A stretch of DNA of 5,585 nucleotides from Methanobacteriota archaeon. Its GTDB lineage: Archaea; Hydrothermarchaeota; Hydrothermarchaeia; Hydrothermarchaeales; SZUA-236. The translations under genes and the position numbers were made by a program. How positions within the stretch are numbered: position 1 is the first letter of the stretch; every line of letters begins with the position of its first letter. Location: the NCBI GenBank assembly GCA_003230355.1, contig QIDD01000079.1, forward strand, positions 1 through 5,585, written 5' to 3'. Shown piece by piece: positions 1 through 5,267 of the stretch. The notes under the pieces were generated by a model. That model did not search any database. It saw only the letters and a list, made by a program, of their open reading frames with translations, and was not told the origin of the DNA.

Positions 1-47
1 AGTTTTCGAGGCATGATAATTGAATGACACGACAACAAAAACGAGTT

Positions 48-66
48 TGAACATTGTTCATGAACA
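48..66. promoter_or_regulatory. TGAACA/TGTTCA inverted half-sites upstream of the first promoter
   Basis: Three six-base half-sites lie almost end to end: TGAACA at 48-53, TGTTCA at 55-60 and TGAACA at 61-66. The last two form a perfect 12-base palindrome, and the first two form an inverted repeat around a single T. They end about 15 bases before the TATA box at 82-87. This is where an archaeal activator, or a repressor touching the BRE, could bind. The symmetry is seen directly; use as an operator is inference. A run of six T follows at 67-72, so part of it could instead belong to the terminator of a gene left of the window. Confidence 0.4.
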
Positions 67-72
67 TTTTTT
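67..72 (+). terminator. Possible T-run terminator of a gene left of the window
   Basis: Six consecutive T follow the TGAACA palindrome. Archaeal RNA polymerase can stop at T-runs with or without a hairpin. No coding frame could be identified in bases 1-47: all three plus-strand frames reach a stop there, so any upstream gene on this strand ends before this point. Weak evidence. Confidence 0.2.
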
Positions 73-81
73 CGCAAGAGT

Positions 82-87
82 TATATA
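82..87 (+). promoter_or_regulatory. TATA box of the RHH/phosphohydrolase/kinase operon
   Basis: TATATA sits in a strongly AT-rich stretch, preceded by a purine-rich BRE-like stretch (GCAAGAG, 74-80). Archaeal transcription normally starts about 25-27 bases after the box centre, here around 109-112. That gives a leader of roughly 32-35 bases before the ATG at 144, enough to contain the GGAG ribosome site at 130-133. It is the only good promoter candidate ahead of the three overlapping genes. Confidence 0.6.
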
Positions 88-88
88 C

Positions 89-125
89 TAATTATATTTA
101 ATTACAAATTACATTTAATTACAAA
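89..125. repeat. 13-base direct repeat with three TAATTA cores, probable operator
   Basis: The 13-mer ATTTAATTACAAA occurs exactly twice, at 96-108 and 113-125, a 17-base period. Each copy contains the palindrome TAATTA (99-104 and 116-121), and a third TAATTA lies at 89-94. The cluster covers the region between the TATA box and the start codon, including the predicted transcription start, where a bound protein would block initiation. The next gene encodes a ribbon-helix-helix protein, a family that often binds short tandem or inverted sites at its own promoter. Autoregulation is therefore the simplest reading, but it is inference. Low-complexity AT-richness is the alternative. Confidence 0.45.
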
Positions 126-143
126 GATTGGAGTTGAAGGCAA

Positions 144-362
144 ATGGATGAGAAAAAATTCACAACCGTATCTATTCCGGGACCCCTTTTTAAAAAGATT
201 GAAGAACGAATCAAGGGAACAGGTTTTACCTCAGTCTCAAGCTACGTAACATACGTGCTCAGAGAAATCGTTTCCGAAGAAGAGGAAGAAGAGCAGGACC
301 CCTTTACAGAAGAAGACGAAGAACGAGTCAAAGAGAGGCTTAGAGCACTTGGTTATCTCTAA
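144..362 (+). CDS. Small ribbon-helix-helix (CopG/MetJ-Arc type) protein
   Basis: This 72-residue acidic protein has the layout of an RHH DNA-binding protein. A short beta strand at residues 5-11 (KFTTVSI) is followed by helix A (about 13-23) and helix B (about 29-43, SVSSYVTYVLREIVS). Two such chains would pair their strands to contact the DNA major groove. An unusual glutamate run (45-50) leads to a charged C-terminal helix ending in ERLRALGYL. From memory, small archaeal RHH proteins with this tail occur beside AP-superfamily phosphohydrolases. The ATG at 144 is chosen because GGAG at 130-133 lies 10 bases upstream. The 3' end overlaps the next gene by 14 bases, so the two are probably translated together. 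It may repress its own operon through the TAATTA repeats, or act as a partner of the phosphohydrolase. The target is not known. Confidence 0.8.
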   Translation: MDEKKFTTVSIPGPLFKKIEERIKGTGFTSVSSYVTYVLREIVSEEEEEEQDPFTEEDEERVKERLRALGYL

Positions 363-1785
363 ACTTAAATCCCGCCTCATAGGAAAAAATGAGGGTAAAA
401 AGGTAATTCTCCTCGGCCTTGACTCCGCGCCGCCGGAGCTGCTTTTCGAAGAATTCATAGATGACCTCCCAAACTTCAAAATGCTTGTGGAAAAAGGGAT
501 TTCAGGAAGGCTTCGAACAATCGAGCCCCCTATCACAATCCCTGCATGGGCATCAATGGTTACAAGCAAAAACCCTGGCCAGCTCGGCATGTACGGCTTT
601 CGCCACAGGAAGGGAAACAGCTACACCGACTTCTGGATCGCAAATTCAAGGTCGATAAAGGAGAAAACTATCTGGGATATATTGGCAGAAGAAGGACGAA
701 AATCGACAGTTATCGGCGTCCCGCCAAGCTACCCGCCAAAGGAGATTTCCGGTAATCTCATCTCATGTTTTATCACGCCCACAACCGACAACTACACATA
801 TCCGCCAAGCCTCAAATCTGAAATCGAAGAACTCGTTGGCCAATACACTTTTGACGTGGTCTTCCGAACTGAGGAGCGCGACACACTGCTCAAAGGGCTT
901 TATGATATGACTGAGAAGCGATTTGAAGTCATAAAATATCTCATGAAAAACAAGGAGTGGGATTTTCTCATGGCCGTGGAAATCGGGCTGGACCGTCTGC
1001 ACCACGCATTCTGGAAATTTTATGACAAGAAACACCACCTCTACGAGCCGGGTTCAAAGTATGAAAACGCGATAAAAGATTATTATAAGTATCTTGATAA
1101 AAAGCTGGGCGAAATCCTGGATATAATTGATGATGACACGATTATTGTTGTTGCCTCAGATCATGGGACAAAACGGATGAAAGGCAGTTTCTGCATCAAC
1201 GAGTGGCTCATCGAAAAAGGCTATCTTGTCTTAAACACACGACCTGTGGAGCCCACTGCCCTTGATAAGTGTGATGTGGACTGGAGCCGAACCACCGCTT
1301 GGGCATGGGGCGGATATTACTCGCGTATCTTTGTAAACTTAAAGGGCCGTGAATCAGAAGGCACAGTCGACGCCGATGATTATGAATCATTCTTAGATGA
1401 GCTGAAAAGTGTTCTTCGCGAGATACCTGGTCCTGACGGCGAGGTTTTGAAAAACAAGATAGTGCGCCCAGAGGAGCTTTACAGTACAACCCTGGGAGAC
1501 GCGCCGGATCTTATGGCGAGCTTTGACGACTACTACTACAGGGCGGCTGGAACCCTTGGCCACAGCTCAATGTTTCTCGCTGAAAACGACACAGGACCCG
1601 ACGACTCCATGCACTCTATGAACGGGGTTCTCATAATCTATGACCCACAGCAGGACTTGGGCGTGGAGGCCAGCGGGGCTTCGATTCTCGATGTAGCTCC
1701 AACAGTTCTGCACCTGCTGAAGAGCAAAAAAGCGATAGAAAATCCAAATGGAAAGGTTATCAAGGAGGTTTTAAACGATGAGTGA
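349..1785 (+). CDS. Alkaline-phosphatase-superfamily phosphohydrolase / type I phosphodiesterase
   Basis: This 478-residue cytoplasmic enzyme (no signal peptide or membrane helix seen) resembles the predicted AP-superfamily phosphohydrolase/phosphomutase group. All expected two-metal-site elements are visible. Asp25 lies in ILLGLDSAPPE and the nucleophile is probably Thr63 in PPITIPAWASM. Asp215 and His219 lie in GLDRLHHAFW, Asp271-His272 in ASDHGT, and His422 in MHSMNG. The C-terminal GASILDVAPTVLHLL is also typical. The substrate cannot be read from the sequence; a nucleotide, sugar phosphate or sulfate ester is possible. The start is TTG at 349, inside the previous gene. No other in-frame start precedes Asp25 (the next is Met45), and GAGAGG at 333-338 lies 10 bases upstream. 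It overlaps the kinase gene by 8 bases, which suggests co-translation and a shared pathway. Confidence 0.88.
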   Translation: MVISKLKSRLIGKNEGKKVILLGLDSAPPELLFEEFIDDLPNFKMLVEKGISGRLRTIEPPITIPAWASMVTSKNPGQLGMYGFRHRKGNSYTDFWIANSRSIKEKTIWDILAEEGRKSTVIGVPPSYPPKEISGNLISCFITPTTDNYTYPPSLKSEIEELVGQYTFDVVFRTEERDTLLKGLYDMTEKRFEVIKYLMKNKEWDFLMAVEIGLDRLHHAFWKFYDKKHHLYEPGSKYENAIKDYYKYLDKKLGEILDIIDDDTIIVVASDHGTKRMKGSFCINEWLIEKGYLVLNTRPVEPTALDKCDVDWSRTTAWAWGGYYSRIFVNLKGRESEGTVDADDYESFLDELKSVLREIPGPDGEVLKNKIVRPEELYSTTLGDAPDLMASFDDYYYRAAGTLGHSSMFLAENDTGPDDSMHSMNGVLIIYDPQQDLGVEASGASILDVAPTVLHLLKSKKAIENPNGKVIKEVLNDE

Positions 1786-2305
1786 AAAAGGTTTTGTAAT
1801 ATGGCTTACCGGCTTGCCTGGCTCTGGGAAGACCACAATTTCAGAGGCGCTTCGAAAATATTTTGAATCTCAGGGGCATAAGGTGGAGAATCTTGATGGA
1901 GATGAGGTGCGCAGAAACCTGAGTGCCGGAGCAGGCTTTTCAAAGGAAGAGCGGGGGCGCCACGCACTTAGGGTGACCTATGTAGCCAGGCTTCTATCCC
2001 GAAACGGCGTGGTGGTCATTGTATCGCTTATCTCGCCTTATCGAAGTTTTCGTGCGAAGGCGCGGGAGATGATCGGCGACTTTGTAGAGGTCTTTGTAAG
2101 CTGCCCCCTTGACGTATGTATTGAGCGCGACCCTAAGGGTCTTTATAAAAAGGCGCTTGCCGGTGAAATCACGGATCTCACTGGTCTTCAGGACCCTTAT
2201 GAAGAGCCGCTTTCGCCTGAGATAACATTGGAAACCCATTGTTCAACTGTGGATGACTGTGTGGAGCAGATTGTGTCGAAGCTCAAGGAAATGGATCACA
2301 TCTAA
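1778..2305 (+). CDS. cysC: Adenylylsulfate (APS) kinase, CysC-like
   Basis: This 175-residue cytoplasmic P-loop kinase has the usual length of stand-alone APS kinases, which turn APS and ATP into PAPS. Motifs in order are the Walker A loop GLPGSGKT (12-19), DGDEVR (40-45), GFS (53-55), the lid-region SLISPYR (83-89), DPKGLYKKA (118-126) and TGLQDPYE (135-142). Two positions differ from canonical enzymes. The Asn of the family's DRxxN motif is His62 (ERGRH), and the Phe of the usual D/E-F-T-G motif is Leu134 (DLTG). Both normally contact APS, so activity or substrate may differ. AAGGAGGT at 1762-1769 is a very strong ribosome site 8 bases before the ATG, which overlaps the end of the phosphohydrolase gene. 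No sulfurylase or sulfotransferase gene lies in the window, so whether PAPS is made for sulfation or assimilation is open. Confidence 0.88.
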   Translation: MSEKGFVIWLTGLPGSGKTTISEALRKYFESQGHKVENLDGDEVRRNLSAGAGFSKEERGRHALRVTYVARLLSRNGVVVIVSLISPYRSFRAKAREMIGDFVEVFVSCPLDVCIERDPKGLYKKALAGEITDLTGLQDPYEEPLSPEITLETHCSTVDDCVEQIVSKLKEMDHI

Positions 2306-2323
2306 CCCTGCCGCCGGGTTTTT
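2306..2323 (+). terminator. Possible terminator after the kinase gene
   Basis: Directly after the cysC stop codon, CCC (2306-2308) can pair with GGG (2316-2318) across a GC-rich loop, followed by five T (2319-2323), then C and two more T. The stem is short, so this is only a plausible end for the three-gene transcript. The new promoter before the channel gene is consistent with transcription ending here. Confidence 0.3.
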
Positions 2324-2362
2324 CTTGGCGTCCTCAAGGGGGGTTCTTTCAATTATTTTGTT

Positions 2363-2567
2363 ATGGCAGACCGACTTATCGATACATGAACTCCAAGCAA
2401 AACTCATGCATACAATATATCCAAAAAGACCGGCTTCACCAGACTGCAGATTCAATGTGAAATCGAGAGTGTTAAGCGCAGCATGCCTGAAGTTTGCGAT
2501 GCAGCAGTATTTTACAACTGTGATTCAGATGAGTTTATGGAAAAGGTTTATACCTCGGAAGACATGA
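2363..2567 (+). pseudogene. Coding-looking fragment with an in-frame TGA; possible small-gene remnant
   Basis: The gap between cysC and the channel gene contains ATG at 2363 followed by eight codons (MADRLIDT) and then TGA at 2387-2389. The same frame then runs 59 codons without a stop to TGA at 2565-2567. The second half reads like real protein (for example MPEVCDAAVFYNCDSDEF) and uses many GNN codons (GAA, GAT, GTT, GCA). There is no ATG, GTG or TTG between the two TGA codons before Met at 2483. I do not recognise a family. It may be a decayed small gene with a nonsense change or frameshift near 2387-2430, a chance frame, or, least likely, a TGA-recoded gene. No convincing ribosome site precedes 2363. 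Confidence 0.25.
2541..2552 (+). promoter_or_regulatory. BRE/TATA-like promoter of the potassium channel gene
   Basis: AAAAGG (2541-2546) followed by TTTATA (2547-2552) fits a purine-rich BRE plus TATA box. The box centre lies about 27 bases before the ATG at 2577, so transcription may begin at or within a few bases of the start codon, giving a leaderless mRNA. The lack of a well-placed ribosome site supports this: only a GGAA at 2557-2560, 16 bases away, is seen. Confidence 0.5.
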
Positions 2568-2582
2568 CTTGATTTCATGTCT
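2560..2582. repeat. 8-base perfect inverted repeat across the channel start codon
   Basis: AGACATGA (2560-2567) and TCATGTCT (2575-2582) are perfect inverted copies separated by seven bases (2568-2574). The channel's ATG (2577-2579) lies in the right arm, and the predicted transcription start falls in the same place. It could be an operator blocking initiation, or, if transcription starts further upstream, an mRNA hairpin hiding the start codon. The symmetry is seen directly; either role is inference. Confidence 0.45.
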
Positions 2583-3578
2583 GAATCCGGCAGATCCATA
2601 GGTATACTTGGTGCAGTCGTCTTGTATGGCACGGTTGGATTCATATTTTTTGAAGGCGCCACCCTGCCGACCGCTCTGTTTTGGACTGTTATGACTATTA
2701 CAACAGTCGGGTATTATGGGAGCGTGCAGCCTGTTACAATGGGTGGTCATTTTATTGCGTCCACATCTGTTATCGGCGGGCTTGGAGCGCTTTTATACAT
2801 ACTTCAAAATGTTTTTACAGGGCCGATGCTTGAAGGAAAGTTAAAGGAGGTTTTTGGAATGGGAGTTGAGATTAAAAAAGATACTGCGAATCACACGGTT
2901 GTCTGCGGATACGGTGATATCGGTGAGAGCGTTGTTGAGGAGCTGAACGCGAATAAAGAGTTGTTTGTAATCGTTGAACGCAATCCTGACCGGGTGAAAA
3001 AGATCGACGGCCGCGATTTCAAATATTTCAAGGGCGCGCTGCAGGGTGATGCCAGCCGCGAGGATGTGCTGAAATCTGCATTTATCGAGAGAGCTAAGAA
3101 CCTGATACTCACATCAAAGGATGATGCGAATAATGTTTTTATCACGCTCACTGCTAAGAGTATGAACCGCAATCTGCGGGTGGTCACAACTGCGTCAGAG
3201 GCAGGGGCAATTAAGAAACTTTATGCAGCGGGTGCGGACCAGGTTATCTCCTCACCGGAGATAGGCGGGATGCTGCTTGCAAACGCAAGCATCCGTCCAA
3301 GTGTTGTCCAGTTTCTGCAGGACGCCATGACAGCAACAGATGTCGGCGAGGTTGAGGTTGACACAGTCCGAATCTCGGAAAACTCCCGTTTTATCGGGAA
3401 GTCCATCGAAACCTGCGAATGCAAAGAACTCACAGGCGCGCTTTTCGTTGGAGTTGGCCGCGGTAAAACTGTGATTCCAAACCCGCCAAACGACTTCAAG
3501 CTAGAGGAGGGCGACGAAGTTATAATTCTCGGCAGAAAAGACGAAATCAAAAGGGCGAAAGAACTGTTCTCATCCTAA
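2577..3578 (+). CDS. RCK/TrkA-domain potassium channel (two-TM, Kch/MthK type)
   Basis: This 333-residue membrane channel has the MthK layout. TM1 (about 8-25), a pore helix and filter (31-50) and TM2 (56-82) are followed by a cytoplasmic RCK part. The RCK part begins with a Rossmann domain with the nucleotide-type loop GYGDIGESVVEEL (111-123), Glu134 at the end of strand two, and GDAS (157-160). A TrkA_C-like domain (about 255-325) contains RFIGKSI and LEEGDEVIILG. Four subunits would form a K+-selective pore gated by ligand binding to the RCK ring. The filter is TVGYYG (43-48), one Tyr longer than the canonical TVGYGD. ATG 2577 is the first start after an in-frame TGA at 2565; its ribosome site is poor. 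The gene has its own promoter and converges with the mfn/LysE operon. Ligand unknown. Confidence 0.87.
   Translation: MSESGRSIGILGAVVLYGTVGFIFFEGATLPTALFWTVMTITTVGYYGSVQPVTMGGHFIASTSVIGGLGALLYILQNVFTGPMLEGKLKEVFGMGVEIKKDTANHTVVCGYGDIGESVVEELNANKELFVIVERNPDRVKKIDGRDFKYFKGALQGDASREDVLKSAFIERAKNLILTSKDDANNVFITLTAKSMNRNLRVVTTASEAGAIKKLYAAGADQVISSPEIGGMLLANASIRPSVVQFLQDAMTATDVGEVEVDTVRISENSRFIGKSIETCECKELTGALFVGVGRGKTVIPNPPNDFKLEEGDEVIILGRKDEIKRAKELFSS
2843..2850 (+). promoter_or_regulatory. Strong internal ribosome binding site before Met95 of the channel
   Basis: AAAGGAGG is close to the ideal complement of the 3' end of archaeal 16S rRNA, and it sits eight bases before the in-frame ATG at 2859. 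It is much stronger than anything before the full-length start at 2577. Its position exactly at the junction between pore and RCK domain makes it likely to be functional. It encodes Leu-Lys-Glu-Val in the linker, so chance cannot be excluded. Confidence 0.6.
2859..3578 (+). CDS. Alternative product: soluble RCK subunit from internal start Met95
   Basis: Translation from ATG 2859 would give a 239-residue soluble protein starting MGVEIKKD, just before the RCK Rossmann fold (VVCGYGDIGESV). It would contain the whole nucleotide/ligand-binding and TrkA_C-like parts but no membrane helices. In MthK of Methanothermobacter an internal start (Met107) at the same structural point is known to supply free RCK subunits. 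These assemble with the channel-attached ones into the octameric gating ring. The strong site at 2843-2850 is what I see; the second product here is inference by analogy. The frame is the same as the full-length channel gene, so this is a nested product and not a separate gene. Confidence 0.5.
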   Translation: MGVEIKKDTANHTVVCGYGDIGESVVEELNANKELFVIVERNPDRVKKIDGRDFKYFKGALQGDASREDVLKSAFIERAKNLILTSKDDANNVFITLTAKSMNRNLRVVTTASEAGAIKKLYAAGADQVISSPEIGGMLLANASIRPSVVQFLQDAMTATDVGEVEVDTVRISENSRFIGKSIETCECKELTGALFVGVGRGKTVIPNPPNDFKLEEGDEVIILGRKDEIKRAKELFSS

Positions 3579-3672
3579 ACACAGTAGAGTTCATTCTGCG
3601 GCCGCGTCCAATTTATATCATGTCTGTTTCTTATCAAGATCAGGTTTACCACACCTCTTTGTTTTATATTGA
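3579..3672. other. 94-base gap between convergent genes
   Basis: This is where the channel transcript and the mfn/LysE transcript end facing each other. A T-rich stretch at 3655-3670 (CTCTTTGTTTTATATT) could terminate plus-strand transcription. No comparable T-run serves the minus strand. An 8-base GC palindrome (GCGGCCGC) lies at 3598-3605. No gene is visible. Confidence 0.3.
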
Positions 3673-4308
3673 CTAGAGAAGCGCTTTTACTATGAATAGC
3701 AAGCCAAATCCCATTAGCGAAAACGCCATCACCCCGAATAGTGTTTGATGGAACCGCGGAGTGAATATATGCTTAGACCTATTCGTTCCATAGCTCAAGA
3801 GACCGTACCAGAGAAAGTCAGCAGATTCATGTATCAATATGAAAAGAAATACTCCAACAGCTCCGAAGAGTGCTGCGTTTATCACGAGAAGCACGCCGAC
3901 AGTGGCCCACCAAATAAAAAAGGAGGGATTTCCCCCGGTTGTTAGGATCCCTGCGCCCAGAGAGTTTACAGGAAGGTCCTTTCCCTTCTCGACAATCGTT
4001 TTTCGCAGCCTAAACATGAGCACGCCCATGTAAACAAGCATAAGCCCGCCGAAGAATGATATTAAAAGGATCAAGTTTGTGTCTTCGAAAAACCTTGCGA
4101 AACCAAGATAAATAACCAGTATAAGCGGCACCTCAACGAGGCTGTGGCCAAAGGCGATTTTCAACCCTGCCACCCGATCTTCATATCCCTTCGCGATTGA
4201 AACAGCAGTCATTGGACCGGGTATTAGCACGCCTGAAAAGGACACGATATATGCGAATAAGTAGAATGTAAAAGGGTTTTTGATCATCTCTTCACCGGTC
4301 ATCTTCAC
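3673..4308 (-). CDS. LysE/RhtB-family transporter (putative exporter)
   Basis: This 211-residue integral membrane protein has about six membrane helices (near 14-36, 47-70, 78-100, 117-142, 145-167 and 188-210). The LysE-superfamily first-helix signature is present (FSGVLIPGPMTAVSIAKGY, 24-42), as is the NPSFFIWW motif (127-134) in the middle of the protein. The family exports amino acids and related small molecules, but the substrate cannot be inferred here. Start choice is uncertain. GTG 4308 overlaps the mfnF stop as GTGA; ATG 4302 (codon 3) is better spaced from AGGGA (4316-4312); ATG 4287 (codon 8) has GGTGA just before it. The first helix is intact in every case. Its position as third gene of the methanofuran operon suggests shared expression, not necessarily a shared pathway. 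Confidence 0.82.
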   Translation of the reverse strand: MKMTGEEMIKNPFTFYLFAYIVSFSGVLIPGPMTAVSIAKGYEDRVAGLKIAFGHSLVEVPLILVIYLGFARFFEDTNLILLISFFGGLMLVYMGVLMFRLRKTIVEKGKDLPVNSLGAGILTTGGNPSFFIWWATVGVLLVINAALFGAVGVFLFILIHESADFLWYGLLSYGTNRSKHIFTPRFHQTLFGVMAFSLMGFGLLFIVKALL

Positions 4309-5267
4309 ACTTCCCTGCTGTCAAGAACCATTTCCAAGAGACCCAGGCAGGGCAGGTTCCAGGCACAGTCTACATGTGTTTCAAGGTCCAGCGCATCAAT
4401 TTCAACCTTTTTCGCAGCCTCAAGCGCAAGCCTCCTGCCTATACCTGCAGCGATGATTTCTTCACATCTATATTCCTCTGATGCTTTTTCAAGGGCCCCT
4501 GCAATCTTTTCCACTTGCACTTCATGGATATACTCGCATATCCCAAGAACATGGTCTTTCACTTCATCGGGCTCAGCGCATAGCATCCGTGACACTCGCC
4601 GCAGAGAATCCCCTTGTGTTTTGCCTGCCCCATCAGGCGTGTCACAGGAATAGTCCACACCCCAAAGTATGTTGTAGACATCGGCGGTGATTGCGAAATA
4701 CTCGGATGCAACAGGGACACGCCCGCCCTTTACTGGAACCGCTGAAACAATAGTGTTAATCGGTGTTCGCAGAAGCCCGGTGTAGAGGAGTCTGCCAGTC
4801 TTCAGCCGCTCGAAATCGCTTGCAAAACCAGAGGCGCCAAATCCGAATGGAATGATGTCTGTTGTGGTGCTGCCAACGTCGATGAGTATTCCCTGGCCAA
4901 ATCTCTTCTCCAAGAAATATCTGCTTGCAAGCCAGTTGGTTGCGGCCAGCTTGTTGAAATCATTGATTTGGCCCAGCTCTGACAGACCCCTGTGCGAGGT
5001 TAGAAAAAGAGGTGAATCAAAGAATTCAGAACAGCACTGGGCGATGAAACGCGCGCCATCTGCTTTCGACGAAAAAACATCACAAAGCTCAGCAGTCATA
5101 GTAACAGCAACAATGTCGGAGTTCAACCTGAGGCTGGATAGAAATTCTTTGAACCGCTGCTTCTCAGTCCAGAATGGGAAGTATTCCACCTCTGACTCTG
5201 ATTTACCCTCTTCCCAGACGAGCACCTTCGTGTTCGCGCCGCCAATGTCAAGGGCCGCAATCTTCAC
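4305..5267 (-). CDS. mfnF: MfnF-like methanofuran biosynthesis enzyme (APMF-Glu synthase), hydantoinase/oxoprolinase-like fold
   Basis: This 320-residue cytoplasmic protein of the ASKHA (actin/sugar-kinase-like) type is close to the hydantoinase/oxoprolinase-like family tied to tetrahydromethanopterin/methanofuran C1 metabolism. Visible elements are phosphate-1 loop DIGGANTK (7-14), phosphate-2 loop LIDVGSTTTDIIP (128-140), YTGLLRTP (162-169) and a C-terminal AAGIGRR loop (273-279). Characterised MfnF joins aminomethylfuranylmethyl diphosphate to gamma-glutamyltyramine, making the phenoxymethylfuran core of methanofuran. GTG 5267 is chosen because GAGGAGAT (5278-5271) lies just upstream and DIGGANTK needs this N-terminus. 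The GTG overlaps the mfnD stop as GTGA. MfnD makes the gamma-glutamyltyramine used here, which strongly supports both assignments. Confidence 0.85.
   Translation of the reverse strand: MKIAALDIGGANTKVLVWEEGKSESEVEYFPFWTEKQRFKEFLSSLRLNSDIVAVTMTAELCDVFSSKADGARFIAQCCSEFFDSPLFLTSHRGLSELGQINDFNKLAATNWLASRYFLEKRFGQGILIDVGSTTTDIIPFGFGASGFASDFERLKTGRLLYTGLLRTPINTIVSAVPVKGGRVPVASEYFAITADVYNILWGVDYSCDTPDGAGKTQGDSLRRVSRMLCAEPDEVKDHVLGICEYIHEVQVEKIAGALEKASEEYRCEEIIAAGIGRRLALEAAKKVEIDALDLETHVDCAWNLPCLGLLEMVLDSREV

Noticed and set aside
237..590. A 117-codon minus-strand frame opposite the RHH and phosphohydrolase genes
   Set aside because: It is antisense to two supported genes. The Phe/Leu-rich part is simply the complement of the glutamate run in the RHH protein.
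2387..2389. TGA at 2387 read as selenocysteine
   Set aside because: No typical selenoprotein motif (such as CxxU) surrounds it, no SECIS-like structure was recognised, and Sec use is rare in archaea. A stop, a relic or chance is simpler.
2253..2567. A 104-codon plus-strand frame running from inside cysC across the gap
   Set aside because: It starts within cysC in another frame, has no ribosome site, and its composition (many Ser, Arg, Cys and Met) does not look like protein. The alternative frame over 2444-2567 is more coding-like.
3598..3605. GCGGCCGC palindrome
   Set aside because: A lone 8-base GC palindrome (a NotI-type site) without a T-run or second copy; no support for an operator or a hairpin terminator.
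3611..3618. TATA-like ATTTATAT in the convergent gap
   Set aside because: A plus-strand promoter here would drive transcription antisense to the LysE/mfn genes and no gene follows it. The AT-richness fits a termination region better.
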